From NCBI GenBank assembly GCA_033239125.1, contig BSWB01000004.1, positions 117,747,235-117,811,234 of the forward strand: a DNA stretch of 64,000 bases. Direction: 5' to 3'. Shown piece after piece: positions 21,401-34,640 of this stretch (positions are counted from its first letter, which is position 1; every line of letters starts with the position of its first letter). This DNA is from Fagopyrum homotropicum (taxonomy: Eukaryota; Streptophyta; Magnoliopsida; Caryophyllales; Polygonaceae). A program made the translations under genes and the position numbers. The notes under the pieces are model-generated. The model saw only the letters and a list, made by a program, of their open reading frames with translations. It was not told where the DNA came from and did not search any database.

Positions 21401-24400
21401 ATGAAACAGTGGAATGTTGGGGTTTATTTCTCTTTGAGGTACTTTCTATATGATTCTTGATGGTATTTCCAGTAAAATGAAAAAAATCCCAACTTTATTT
21501 TGGTATTGTTTGGTTAATCCTCAGATTTCAAGAGATAGCTGGGGGCTTGGATTCTGCACTTATGGCTCCTACTCTGATGCCTGTTCAGGTTTCAAAATCT
21601 GATGATGAGAGTGGTCAAATGTTGGCACTAAAACAAAGTGTTATTTTCATGGAGAGTTTAAGATCTTGCTGGAGTGACGATGTTTTGGTTCTCTCCTGCT
21701 CTGACAAGTTTCTACGTTTATGTTTGCAGCTTTTGGCAAGGTTTTTTCTCTAGGAACTAACGATTGTCTTAAACGTGTTCCTTGACTATTGTTCTATAGC
21801 TTTATCGTAACTAAATGTTGGAATAGGTACACCAATTGGTTATCTTTAGGACTCGGTGTTCGCCAGTCAGGCAACGCTAATTCTAGTCCTGGATCTGAGT
21901 GGGCAGTCACTGCTCATCCTGAGGATCTTATCTGTGTAGGTACCCTAATCTTTCTCTAGTTTGTTTTGTCCTCCTAATACAGACAAATTTTGTTGATAGT
22001 TTCTGCAATATATTAATGATTTACTTGTGCATTTTTCTGAACTATGATACTCTTCAACTACTTTATAATGCATGAAGTGTGGTTTTCGGAATCCTATTCA
22101 TCCTTAAATTTGGCTAAACAAACATACTGAACTAGGTTATTTGTTATTCAGGTAATTCATGATATAAACTCTCTAGTATCAGAGGTGTGTGGTGGCTACC
22201 TTGAAAACGTGCTTCAGCTTCTTGCTCCCTGTCCCGCCACAGTACGGGATCTTGTTAAGCAGAGTATATTGCAAAGTGCAAAATCTTTGGAGGAGCAAGC
22301 ACCGTTAGTGGGGAGATCAATAGTGGAGGCATTAGTTGAGAAGTCAGTTGAGGTAATATATAATAGAATCTGGACGTTGTTTTCATACTGTAGGTAGTCG
22401 TGAGTCGTGGCCACCTTGTGCAATATGTTATTTTTCTCCCTCATACAGCTGACATCTAAAACCTCTAAATCTCTCAGCTTTTGTCATGCTTCTCATCTAT
22501 TATTTTGACTGTTTGTGATGTTCAGGATTTGAGACAGCTTAAGGGCATAACCGCAACATATAGGATGACCAATAAACCTCTTCCTGTTAAGCACTCCCCA
22601 TACATTTCTGGTGTTCTTCGTCCTTTGAAGGTAAGAATTTTTGTTTTTAGATGACATAAGGGTAGATTATAATCCTTGTATTATTTAGTGCTCATTTTGT
22701 ATCCAGATTTCATAGATGATTAAATAAACTATAGATTTTGTCCAAATTGTGTCCTTAAGCAAGCTTGTGAGTGCCTTACCTGTTGGCAAAAAAAATGGGA
22801 GATTGGTAAAAGTTGAATGTTGGAAACTCGAAACCGAGGCCTTGGTCCACAAGATAATTCATTGGGACAAAAATCTGAATAATAATTTATATTGTTTTCC
22901 TTTTCAGGATGGACTTGGGAGTTGACCCTGTGATTTTTTTTAGCTGGTAAAAGGTCATAGGGGCCAAAAAGGATTGCATTCCTAATATCCCAAGTCTCTT
23001 AAGATGTCATTGTCGGACGGTTTCGGGACGAGTTGTTTTGGTTTCCGTCCATTTTAGATCAGCTTGAAGTCGGGCCTAAGGCCAATTGGGTTTACTCGGG
23101 TTGGCGTGGGTTGAGGATTTCTTGTTTTTTGAAATTCTGGTTATCGGGCCATTTCAGGTCGATTACTTTGGATTCCCATTTTCAGTCTTATTGCTTGGGT
23201 ATAATCAAGTTTGGTCATTTTTGGGTTCGAGTCCAATTGGTTGGGTGTCAATCATTTTTCTGGTCTTTAATCAACGATTTATCAATATATAGTAGCCTAC
23301 AAAATGAAAAATATTACAATAAATTTGTCGAACTCATTTTGGGTCAGGACATTTTGGTTATTGGGTTACTTCGGGTCATTTCAGGTTGAGTTACTTTGGT
23401 TCATTCAGGCCAACAACTATTCGGATATAATTGGGTTTAGTACATTTCATATTCATTTTTTTTTTTGTTTCAGGTTAGGTTAATTAGGTTTTCGTTGGGT
23501 TAATCTCAAATATTCGTTATTTAGGATTTCTGTCTGGTTTAGAATAGTTGGATCCGGCTGATTTTTCGGGTCAAGTTAAATCTTTTGTAGTGTTCTAAAA
23601 GAAAGGCCATTTGGACCCTGTCCAGATGTATCAGGATGTACTGTTTTTTTTTTGCAATACAAACCAAAAAATTATTATCTTGAAGCAATGTTCTAAAATT
23701 ATTAGTTTGAAGAGTTTGACTTTGAGCCAGACAAGGAGATTGAAGTTCAAAACTATGAAAATGAAGAGATGGAAGAGTAGATTTGCATGATTGTGTGGTG
23801 TTTAGTTTTCATTAACCTATGTGTGTCGTGGTTCTTTGTTTTGGACATGTTTATATGTGGTTAAGTCTGAGTTGGACAACGTCAAAACTTAAGGACAATG
23901 ATGTTTACTTTTGCATGATATTTTCTTGCTTTAAGATGTTGAAGACTTTGGAAATGAATGATTAATTGCGTTATATGAAATTGGGACAAAGTCTAGGGGT
24001 TCAATGCAAGGACATAATAAAAAAACGTCTAATCTGTCGGACTTCTAGAAGCTAGACGGTGCCCCTCTTCTTGAGGCAGACACAGGTTTCTTAAGATCTA
24101 TATCTGAATAGGAAGGCCCAAATCAAGATGAAGCCTGGCAATTTAGAGCTAATTTCCCAGGGCCAGAGACTATACCTTGTTGCTAAAAGAAGCTAAGCTC
24201 CTGTGAACCAAAAGTTGGTCTACTCTAGTGGGATAGCTAAGTGAAGAAAATTTAAAGAATGGAGCCTGGGAAGTAAATCCTTGCAAGAAATCGACCGTGT
24301 GCAGTTTTTAGCTGGGCCTGCGGGGGACTAGTGTAATTTGTATCTAGTCACCTACGATTAGACCTGAAAAGTTGAACCCAAACCAATTTTGGTGAAGATT

Positions 24401-25069
24401 CAAAGATGTTAGATTTGGGTCAAAAATCAATTTACGGGTATTTTGTGGGGTGTCTTTTTTCAGGCTTTCTTGGAAGGCGACAGAGCAGCAAGATATTTAA
24501 CAAAAGACCTGAAAAATGAACTTTTACGAGGTACTTCCTTGGAGATCACCAGGCGTTATTATGAACTTGCTGCCGACCTTGTCAGCGTGGTAAGTATCTA
24601 ACGTCCCTTTGGACAAACATTCCATGCTTAATATGCTTTGGCTCTACTTTAGTTTGTAGTCGCTCTTTCTTTAACTTGTATAGTTATTATCTGACTTCAC
24701 CAGGCGAGGAAAACGGAATCATCATTGCAAAGACTACGACAAGGTGCCCAGAAGCGTGTTGGAGCAAGCTCAGATGTCTCGGATCATAACATTTCTGATA
24801 CAGACAAAATATGCATGCAGTTGTTCCTTGATATACAGGTGAAGCTCCATTTACTGCAGTTTCTTTTTCTCGTAAAAAAGTGTGATTCGTATTGTGGAGT
24901 ATGGTTGCAATAAGTTGTTTAAAGGGAGTTTCTTTATTGTATACATTATCATCAGGAGTATGGTCGGAATCTGGCAGCTCTTGGAGTGGATGCAGCTGAA
25001 ATTGAAGCATACCGTTCATTATGGCAATGTGTTGCCCCTGCAGACAAGCAGCAACAGATAAAGTTTTAG
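18450..25069 (+). CDS. COG2: Conserved oligomeric Golgi complex subunit 2
   Basis: Twelve exons: 18450-18908, 19460-19666, 20285-20621, 21053-21214, 21339-21438, 21525-21740, 21827-21935, 22152-22352, 22526-22630, 24464-24589, 24704-24838, 24956-25069. All junctions are GT-AG and the joined frame gives 756 codons, the length I know for the Arabidopsis protein. The N terminus has the COG2 signature (PLWFKKDLFL, FDTLRSQLQSHL, DYNDFVNLSTKLVDVD). COG2 is part of lobe A of the COG tether, which acts in retrograde vesicle traffic within the Golgi. Intron 9 (22631-24463) is unusually long and holds repetitive DNA. A MULE sits 204 bp upstream. Confidence 0.95.
22980..23600. repeat. Repetitive insertion-like DNA in COG2 intron 9
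   Basis: A stretch full of reiterated short motifs such as ttcgggtcatttcaggt and attgggttta, unlike the AT-rich intron around it. It resembles the reiterated-motif MITEs elsewhere in this window, but I found no clear ends or target duplication. Confidence 0.35.
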
Positions 25070-25706
25070 TTGTAAGGCTACTTTTTGTACACGAATGAGT
25101 CACCGTAATGGAAAGGGTTATGTTTGTCTGATTGACAGTTAATTACAGCGAAATGGCACCATGTATTGATCCGTTGTTATGTGGTTGAGTAGATGTTTAG
25201 TCATTTCTTGATTCATGTCCGTATCTAGTGGTGTGACTGTGCTCATAATGTGTTGTAAAGAAAGATAGTGCAGCCATAGTGGTGGATATTTTTGAAGTTT
25301 GAATAGAAAATTTCTGCAAATTCTCTTTAGATTGTTGGAGATGTTGATTCGTTTCTGCAATTCTAAGTTAGTGAAATACTGCATCAAACAAGTACAGAAT
25401 TGGAAGCGTAGACGTAAGGTAACCTCCGCTGGATTGGGTGCAACATGGCTTGGACGCTGGTATGGGAGACTTTTGACAGTTGAATTAATTTTGTCCCAAA
25501 AATACGGCAGATTAGCGTATGTGATGGGAGTGGGAAGGTAGGAGGTAAGTTTGGGGAGTAGCTAGTCAAGCTGGAGTCTTCTCCTAAAGTCTTCCTTCCA
25601 CATATACATTTCAAAGTGAATAGCGTGTTTGATGCATAAAAGAGGATGACTAATTGAACTTGAAGAGAGACCCAAAGCTGTGTTGTGAGTTGTGAAGTTG
25701 TGAGTA
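25070..25706. other. Intergenic: COG2 3' side and LRK10L-like promoter side
   Basis: No coding sequence. It should hold the COG2 3' UTR and the upstream region of the next gene. Confidence 0.5.
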
Positions 25707-25842
25707 ATGAGTATCCCTCTTTTACTCCTCATCTTCTTCTTCTTCTTCTTCCATGAGAGCCATAGTTGTCCACCTCCCACTCACTTTGATTGCCCTGATG
25801 ACGTCTATAACGGAACACTCTATCCCCCCTTCACTAGCACCG

Positions 25843-25877
<35 letters not shown>

Positions 25878-27975
25878 TGTATGCTTTATTGCGTGCTTAC
25901 ATGCGATAACAGCCCTACAATGATCTCTTGCCGGGAGAGTCCAATACACTATCCAGTTTTGCACATCCATCCCAAGAGTGATGGTATATTAGTTGTAGAA
26001 TACCCACATTTTCCATCTCCTGATCAGAATTACAAATCTCATTATTCTCCATGTCAATCTTACGCTTTTTTCAATGGAGCCTTTCCTCAACTTTCATCCT
26101 TAAAGATCTTGGGAGGAAATGATACCTATTTGGGATGCCCATACCCACCACAGCTACAACTAGGAGATGATGAGTTGTTGAAGATCAAAACCCAGACTTG
26201 CTACGATAGTAACTCCATTGTCTATGGTCCCTTTGAGCTCCCTCCTAACCATATTCCTCTCCACTGTATACACTTCCAAACTTTTCCACGCTATGACAAG
26301 GGTACGTCTGTAAACAATTATATTTAACTTTGTTCCTTCCTCAATCAACAAATGCTAATTCCTCTTTACCTCAGAGCTTCCAGCTGTTCCTCCCAACTAT
26401 GCAGACACTCCCACTGCCACAACAGGTTTCTAACCATTCATTTCACAACTCTTATCTCTTAGATTCTAAGTTTTACCATGTTTTTAATTAATTTGTGCAT
26501 TACTAATACTTAAACTAACATTATTTAATATATTAAAATTTTTAAATTAAGTTAATCCTATTAAATTTATTATAAACAAATTTCAGGTTTTTTTAAACAC
26601 TGTTTAACATATTAAATTTCAGTTTCTTTTACAAAAAAAATCAAATTACTACTGTGTTAACCAAAAACATTACATTATTTAATACATCAAGTTTATTCAC
26701 TTCTTATTACCTTATTTGACAGCTTCAATCAGTAAACCAAAGCTAATTCCTCTGTCAGGTATTATTTTCTTCTCAATGCATCAATAAACATAACTATTAT
26801 CTTTATCTAACCACTGCTGCTGCTTCTTCCTACAGTTGCTCTTGCTCTTTCAGGTTTAGCTAACCTAATCATCCTCATCATTTACTGGAGACAAAGCAAT
26901 AAAAAACCAGGCTCTTCAAGGATCACGTTACTTAATCACACAAAATCAGACCTCGAAGAGGGAAGCATCAACAATGGCGTCACACTCTTCTCTTACGCTC
27001 AACTTCAACAAGTCACCAATAACTTTGACCCTGCCAGAGAGCTTGGAGAAGGCAGCTTTGGAGTTGTTTACTATGGTAACAAATTCATTACTGCATCACA
27101 TTCATTACATCTCTCAAACTAACTTTGCCAATATTTAATCCCTTACCACTAGGGAAACTAGAAGACGGAAGGGAGGTTGCAGTAAAGCGCATGTATGAGA
27201 AGAACTACAAGCAAGTTGAGCAGTTCATGAATGAAATCAACATTCTGGCACAATTACGGCATCCAAATCTCGTCACTCTCTACGGCTGTACTACTCGCGA
27301 CAGCCGTCAACTCCTCCTTGTGTACGAATACATTCCCAACGGAACGGTGGCCGACCACCTGCACGGGGATCGGTCAAAGTCATCTTTACTCCTTTGGTCA
27401 ACCCGTATGAAAATTGCCATAGAAACAGCAACAGCTCTGAGCTACCTCCATTTCAAAGAGATCATACACCGTGACATAAAAACTTATAATATCCTCCTCG
27501 ACAGAAATTTCTGTACTAAGGTTGCGGATTTCGGGCTTTCTAGACTCTTCCCTGCAGAAGTTACCCATATTTCGACTGCTCCACAAGGGACGCCCGGATA
27601 TCTTGACCCGGATTATCACCAGTGTTACCATCTCACTAGTAAAAGTGATGTTTATAGCTTTGGAGTGTACTCATTGAGCTCATATCATCATTGCCTGCAA
27701 TCGACATGGGAAGACAGAGACATGAGGTTAACTTGTCTAACTATGCAATGAACAAAATCCAGTCTTCTGCTTTCAGTGAACTTGTTGACCCTAACCTTGG
27801 ATTTGAGACGAATTTTAAGGTTAGAAGGATGACTACTTTGGTCGCGGAGCTTGCTTTTCAGTGCTTGCAGCATGATCGGGAACTTAGGCCTACAATGGCA
27901 GAGGTTATGGAGGGGCTTAAGAGGATTGAAAGTGTTGACTATGATGAATTAGAGGCGGTGGAAACGGGAATGTAA
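25707..27975 (+). pseudogene. LRK10L-like receptor kinase, frameshifted in kinase domain
   Basis: Five exons: 25707-26301, 26375-26425, 26723-26758, 26836-27075, 27153-27975. It has a signal peptide, a cysteine-rich extracellular domain with a (GAT)n-encoded poly-Asp run, and a TM helix (GLANLIILIIYW). The kinase has GEGSFGVVYYG, VAVKR, HRDIKTYN and DFG. Family: LEAF RUST 10 resistance-locus-like receptor kinases, cell-surface kinases linked to defence and hormone responses. After DVYSFGV (position 27667) one G is missing relative to the family pattern, so the frame shifts and stops at 27751; the proper C-lobe (LVDPNLGF to ETGM) continues in another frame to 27975. Either a recent null allele or a sequencing error; other motifs are intact. 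Confidence 0.85.
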
Positions 27976-29419
27976 GCACTCTGCCACCGACCGACGGCGA
28001 TGCTTTTGAGCATTCCCGAGGCAGAACCATTTTTGTGATTTTCATACGATTTTGTGTAATATGACAGTTTGTTTGATGCATTTCAGATTCTCACCTCTCA
28101 TCATGAAGTGGGTCATTTGTACTGGAAATAATTTTTGCAAGAAACCTTGTTGGTTTTGGTTAACAACTTCTTCCTGTTATTTGCGGTTCTCTATTTCAAC
28201 TCGAATTTGAAGATTTTAGGGATTTGGGCTTAAACAGAGACAAATTAAAGAATAAGCAGCTGAACACTATCCCCGAGTAAAACTGATCTCGAGTTCTGCG
28301 ATTCCCAAGTACTCCCATATGACATCGACGACGTTTGGATAGATCTCCCAGCCATGGAAGACGATGGATGAGGAGAACTGTGTTTACTGTGACGATGCTG
28401 GCAATTTCACCAGAATTGTAAGATCGAAGACTTTGAATCAGCTCCGGCGACTTCTTCTTGTGCTGGAGCCCATGAAGATTTCTGCGAATCTGCGGAGTTT
28501 AGAGTGAGGAAGATGTGAAAAGAGATTTTCTATTTATGGGAAATTACTCCGGCGTGTACTTTGTGGTTCTGCTATATAAATTTCTTAAAATTTGAGAAGT
28601 CGTAAACCCACGACGATGATTTAATAATGCACGACAGAAATCGTAACTGTAAACAAAAGATCACGGTTACGGAATCTATGACCGTAGCGGTCACGGGTGT
28701 TATAACCGTGATCTTTTGAACCCTTCAATCCGCTTGCGGATTCTGTAGTCGTCCGTCCATTCACTTTCCGAAAATAAAAAAAACAAGCGACGAAGAGGAC
28801 GAAAAGCAAGTGAAGACGATCGAAGAGTTTCAACGCAAATCCAACTGTTGTAATGAACTGAGTTAGCATAGTCACTTGGAGCATGCTGCTTTTGATCAGA
28901 GGAGGATGTTGTATATCTCAAGTTTTAGGAATATTTTATTTAAAAATGTATTAAGGAATGAATCTTATCGTTTTCCGTAAATGAAGGAGTACCTTCATAG
29001 GAATGTAATTCTTCAAATCTTATAGTTATTACTATGCAATATGTGTTCGGCCATGAAATTAGTCTTTGGTACATCTGAAGACAATATAGAAGTAAAATAA
29101 TAGTCAGTGTCCAAAAATAAGACTATTGTTCTTCATTTCATATACATGAACAATGCTAAAGATTCACCACCCGTAGAAACAACAAACAAAGGATAGTCAT
29201 ATTAACAAAAGAAGCTCTTAAAAACATATTGGCAAGAACCATAAATTGATGCACCTTGAATATTCATCAGTAGAGAAATAGCAAACAAGATGATGATAGT
29301 ATGGTGGGAAAAAAACATGTTCATAAACAATTCATCAACAAACATTTAAAACATTCGAACAAAAAAAATAATGCAGGTAGATATTAAGATGAACCATTGA
29401 CACCCACACAGTTGTCCAT
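27976..29419. other. Intergenic, no gene recognised
   Basis: No convincing exons. A hairpin-forming inverted repeat lies at 28655-28717; the rest shows nothing recognisable. Confidence 0.5.
28655..28717. repeat. Short inverted repeat (hairpin)
   Basis: Arms aaaagatcacggttac (28655-28670) and ataaccgtgatctttt (28702-28717) are inverted copies with one mismatch around a 31-bp loop that itself contains ccgtagcgg-type repeats. Possibly a small MITE remnant; the same ggttac/gtaacc motif recurs at 60061-60280. Confidence 0.7.
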
Positions 29420-30000
29420 TGTAACGCCCCAAAAGCGGGTCAAGCTTCACAATACCAGGGGACCCGAACCGGGGGGGTACCCTAAAGCTTTTAGATAAAA
29501 TAAACTAAAACAAGATATAATGAATTGCAACAATAAACACGAGCGGCCATGATGAAGACCGAAAGACGCCTCGTGACGTCAACCACAAAGGGTTTTCAAA
29601 ACCCCAATACACAACAACCAAAATGGTGAACCACAACCCGAACTCATAAACAAACCTCCTTGAGAATTATAAAACAAGTTAGGAACGAGTTTTTAATGGA
29701 TAAGACCGTCCGAAACTCGAACGGCACGACTCACTCTAGGGTCCATGACCTCCATGCTCTTGAACTGATCATGTACCTGATTATGTTGAAAACAAACATA
29801 ACCAACCCTCCGTGGTAGGGTTCGTGGTAGGGTTAGTCTTCCACATAGACTAAGTCGATACATAAGCAATTTAATTCATATAAACACGCACAATAAACAT
29901 ATATGATATCACATGATGATGAAAATACTCAAGTAATAAATCATATTAGGTTATTAGGTTTTGTGTCCGGTTTAACTTGATTATCCAAATATTCGTTGGG
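29420..30000. repeat. Possible gypsy LTR fragment
   Basis: It begins TGTAACGCCCC, which resembles the terminal bases of many plant gypsy LTRs, and has no coding potential. No second end or target duplication was found. Confidence 0.3.
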
Positions 30001-31908
30001 AATTAATAAATCTGCACAAAACATTGCAAATTTTAAGAGAAATATTTTTACTAACGTATAAACATATTTTCAACCCCTACATAGCACGAATCTATTCATC
30101 TAGTTATATCGTAGTTGCATCAAATCCTTGTAATTAAGTTGAGTACTTCCGTCAAGGGTGGTGACTGGTGACCAATGCTATAATTTTTGTTTCTTCTGAT
30201 CGTTGGCCTTTCTATGCAAAAACAATAAATCTTTCTATTTTTTCACTTCAGAATAGATAAAGTTTTTGTTTGATTTGCAATTTTCCAAAATCGAGTCTAC
30301 ATTTTGTACATAGTTGTTAATATTGTCAAATTCCTTTCGCTTCACCTTTGATTTTTGTGACGATGTTAAATATATAAGAGCCTTGAAATTGCCCCCATCA
30401 TATTTATTTGACAACACTTTTAAATTTATTTGTTAACTCCATGTTACCGATTAACGATCCAAATCATTTGTCTATGATGTTGTCCTTGAAATAAATGACT
30501 ACCTCATAATGATTTTTTAAAAATCCTACGAGGTGGCAAAATGTACGGTTTCATTTAATAATATTCCATAAGCATGAAAAATGTCCAACGAATTGATACG
30601 TACATACTTAACCCCTTTTATCAAAGTCTGGTACAAACGGATAGGGTAGAGCGTTAGGTTCAAACCCATCACATAAACCCGATCAGGTTCCATCCAAAAA
30701 TCATAAATAAGAGATATCTTTGCTACTACGGAGTTCAAATCTCAATACAAGAAACATAAAATATTAGCCAACCATAACCTTTTTCCATGTGGAAAAAATC
30801 TCAATCTCCATGACACATATTACCAAATAAATCAACCAATCCAACGTGAAAGGGCGAAAACATGATAAAAGACAAGTAAAAGCGGTGGTGGATGAAGCGG
30901 GTAGATTGGATGCGGATGAGACTCTTAACGGGTAGTGATCGTGTGGGGCGAACAATTTTGAGTGATGAATCGGATGACAGTCAAGATCATCCACCGGTCA
31001 CCCGATCCATTGTTATCCCTACGTTTATGATTAAAGAAAGAGTCTCTTTGACAAACAACTAGTAGAGTGGTGTTTCATTTTCTATATTCAACTAAGGCCA
31101 AGTTGTTCGCCTGTGCGGAAATGCACACTTTCAATATTTAAGGACAATTTTTCTTATTATTTTTAGGTGATTGAAAATCAAGATGAGCCAAAACAGCTTA
31201 GTAAAACAAATCATATTGCACATCGACAAAATGTGAAGTCATCACACAACCCACCGTCTAGATATCATTTGTTGTATTTAGAAATATATGAGATTACTCA
31301 ATACCCCTTTCCATCATTCTAGCAGGCTAATTATAATTAGAGCACACCAAAGTCTCAAGTTTTCACAATCGGCCCTACACCAAACAAATCAAAAGAACAA
31401 GATCCAATTGTTTTTCTAACAATTTTATCAACCGCTTTCACGGCTCTCTTTTTTCCACGACAAATTCCTCTAACTTCCCCTTATTTCCTTACCTAAATAT
31501 TGTCAAACACACAACAACAACAACAACCAACTTCCGATAAAAACTATTAAACCTACCTCAAAGTAAATCGATTATTTGACTATGTCATAAACACCTTTCC
31601 TTGTCCGACTTACCAAACAAGCCTGGAATGTGTTGTCTAGTTGGCAAAAAAATTAGCTTGTTGCGGCATTGCTTTAACTTGTCTTTCACTGAATTACTCC
31701 TCCTTCAAATTCCCGATTCTTGCGTGGCTTCACAAACTTGGAAGCGAATTCATGAAATATTTTAAGCACACTCTAGTATCCACATTGTTCGAATCCATAT
31801 GCCAATAACAACACCCAAGAAAGGAGATGGCAATACTAATGATTACTATAACAAGCAATTGTGATGTGCCCGAGCCCAGCAAGGGATATTCGATGTTTTA
31901 ATTGAGTT
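30001..31908. other. Degenerate non-coding DNA
   Basis: AT-rich DNA without recognisable genes or ends; probably old transposon material, given the pol tail that follows. Confidence 0.4.
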
Positions 31909-31909
31909 A

Positions 31910-32083
31910 GATCACGAGGAGAGGGATTTCCAAGCTGAGCATACGGAAATAGATCATCCAAAAATAGTCAAAGAACAAGAGCAATGTGATCAACTTTCAC
32001 TCGAAACAATCACAAGAGCTCGAGCTAAGGAGCTTCAACTAAGCTTAAGAAGGGACTTATATGCCTCAAAATTCCTAGTCTAG
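31910..32083 (+). pseudogene. C-terminal tail of a gypsy pol
   Basis: A 57-codon frame ends ITRARAKELQLSLRRDL...* at 32083. The (P)ITRARAK motif followed by a basic helix is typical of the end of Ty3/gypsy gag-pol polyproteins, just before the polypurine tract and 3' LTR. It precedes the LTR interrupted by the CACTA element. Confidence 0.6.
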
Positions 32084-32590
32084 TCTCCTTTGAGCTTCTC
32101 ACTCTTTTTAAGACTCATCCAAGTGCATAATATCACTATTTTTGTTTTTAATGACATTATTAGGACAATAAGTTATGTCATTTTTTTTATTGTAAAAAAT
32201 AGTCAAGGTTGGTATCCCAATAGAACTTCATTAGCTTTTAAATAGAAGGAGCAGTGAAAACAATTTATGTCTTTTTTTATTATCGTCAAGTTTGACATCC
32301 AAGTAGGAGTAGTGGATGTCCCACCATTTATTATTTTTTAGCATTTTTTTTCTACGATAATTAGACTATAAATAAGATTAGTTTTAGTTAGAAAGACACA
32401 CTCAATTTTTTATAAACTCATTGTATTTTCTACTTTCCTGTTGAATGAAACGTACGCTTATTTCTTTCATTGCTGGTGTGTTGCATCAAGTGCTTGAAGT
32501 TTCTCTGGTATGTTCCTCTTCCTCCTTTGGTGTGTTATATCCACGGAAAGAAGAGAAACAATCCAACCTGCATCATCTCCATTTTCATAC

Positions 32591-32593
32591 CAT
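32591..32593. repeat. CACTA target duplication, left
   Basis: CAT, matching 38539-38541; 3 bp is the CACTA superfamily length. Confidence 0.8.
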
Positions 32594-32959
32594 CACTACA
32601 ACAAAACTTGGTTTTTATAGCATTAATTGATAGCGTTTATATTGTAAATGCTATAGATTTCATGGTTGACTTGGTCTAATTATTTTTTATAGCGTTTTAT
32701 ATTTAAAAAATGCTATTAAAAACTAAGTTAATTTTTTTTTACTTTACCGCGTGTAGGATATAAATATTTCCTTTCTCGCGCCTGTGAATAAACGCTATAA
32801 AAATTTTATCGAAGGAAAGACATATTCTTTCCCCCTCTTCACCTCTACAATGCAACTCTGCGTCCTTTACTCGTCTTCTTACCGGAGGAGAACAAAATTA
32901 GGGCTCACCTTTACTCATCTTCCTCCTCTCCCCTAGAACCGAAGATATACGCAATAGTA

Positions 32960-33235
32960 GGTTTCATCTCTCATCTTCATTTGAAGATATGTGCAGTAGA
33001 AGTGGTGATTGATACAACTAGGGCTTGAATCAACGGACAACAGGTTTCCCTCTCCCTTTGCTGCATTTTTTCCCCCTAAATTCTATATTTATCTGTTCAA
33101 TTTTGATTTGCTTTAAACTCGTTGATATTATCAGTAGAAGGTTTTCCTCTCTCCCCTTCCACTGAAGATATATGTACCAACAGTAGTGATTGGTACGGCT
33201 AGGGCTTGAATCAATGGAAAATAGGTATCCCCTCT
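32960..33235. repeat. Internal duplication in CACTA element, about 100 bp
   Basis: Segments at about 32972-33075 and 33150-33238 both contain tgaagatat, ctagggcttgaatcaa and ccctctccctttc in order, with divergence between them. Confidence 0.7.
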
Positions 33236-33399
33236 CCCTTTCCTATGGTTTTATTTTGCTAGGAACCTTAGGTCCGTCACTCTGTCTATTTTGCTAGTAA
33301 ACAGTTATAAAAAAATTGATCATTACTGGAACAATGCACCAAAGGTCTTTATTTCAGTCTGTCAATCTAAAATTCTTTATTCTTGCATATTTTTACAGG

Positions 33400-33581
33400 G
33401 GTGTTTCTTTGGTAAGTTCCTTACTGATGGGGACCTGGAAGCTACGTTGAAGAAGTCAGTAGCCGAGATGGAACGGCAAAATCTGAGTGGTCTAAACGTA
33501 TGTAGGGACATTTCAAGGCGCAACTTTAAGGAGTTATTTGAGATCTACAACAGTAATATGGATCCATTGTATCTCCCATGA
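33400..33581 (+). pseudogene. Unrecognised exon-like fragment in CACTA element
   Basis: After a pyrimidine tract and acag acceptor at about 33399, the frame encodes KFLTDGDLEATLKKSVAEMERQNLSG and SRRNFKELFEIYNSNMDPLYLP, then stops. It looks like real protein sequence (charged helices, no low complexity), so it may be a captured host-gene exon or a remnant of the element's own second protein. I do not recognise it. Confidence 0.35.
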
Positions 33582-34489
33582 TCCGATCAATCAACATACA
33601 CAAGTAAACATTTGACCCTTTTCAATTTGTGTGGGCCAAACTAGGTATCTTTCTTAAATTTGTGATTTGCAATGCAGTGTATTTGTATCCAAGGGGTTCT
33701 AGCAGTTAGAATTCAAAATATGGATTTGGTAGTTTTCGTATCCAACAAGTGAAATCTGAAATCTCTATTTTGTTGATGGAAAGAGATCCCAATCTTTTTC
33801 ACTTAATTAACATTTATAGCAGTTTTTTGAGAAAATTTGTTATTCCAATGTGTAACTTTCACCATATTTAATATAATATAATATGCATATTCAAAGTTAA
33901 ATGTAGACAGGCTTTTCTTGTTTTGCCTTTGTTCATTTGATCGGACAATAATGTAGTATATGCATGTTACAATGTTAAATTTATAGGATAAAAAAGGTCA
34001 TAATTGTAGCTTTAACTTGTAAATGAATGTAATATTTGAAATTCAAACAATGATGAAGAAACTAGTTGCTCTACATTCGTGATTAAACTTCAATAGATAC
34101 ACTAAACAATGCTTTTGTAAAATAAAACTAAAAAAATTGGCTTCAGAGAATTTCACATGCCTTGTTGTTCATCTTCTTATTTTGTTTGTTGATCTTGATT
34201 CAACTATCAGCGGTTGAGCATGTTATGCATAAAATGTTGGATGAATCACACCAATGTGATCCTCATTTTATAACTTTTAATTCATTGTCTGTAATTATGT
34301 AACTCTCTGTCTTGTTGAAAGATGAATTTTCCATAAATTGATCTTTGAGCAATCTTCTTGAGGAACTCCTTTCAATCTTAATTCATCCTCAACAACTGCT
34401 TGTTTCACAAATTTCAGTAAGTCCTGTAGATAAAACCAAAGAAAAGCGTCATGTTCCCGAGATTTATTTATGGATCATCTTGTGTTCGA

Positions 34490-34640
34490 GTTTCCTATAA
34501 CCTAAGGATGTCCAAACGGACTGGACTGGACCATAAACTCACGGACCGGACCGTTTCACTACTTGTGTGAAACGGTCCATGTACCGGATCGTAACGGTTC
34601 GGTCCACCACGGTCCGATCCAATACGGTCCGGTCCCGACC
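34490..34640. repeat. Reiterated GGTCCG-motif block (MITE remnant?)
   Basis: Begins aaggatgtccaaacgg and is dense in ggtccg/cggacc in both orientations. The start resembles the TAAGCATGTCC end of the MITE at 58522-58827. No right end found, so probably truncated. Confidence 0.4.

Noticed and set aside
23033..23389. 118-codon frame inside COG2 intron 9
   Set aside because: Made of reiterated cgggt/ttggg motifs, lacks splice logic, lies wholly in an intron.
25846..25877. Poly-Asp run in the LRK10L-like gene as a functional acidic domain
   Set aside because: It is a GAT microsatellite and probably length-variable.
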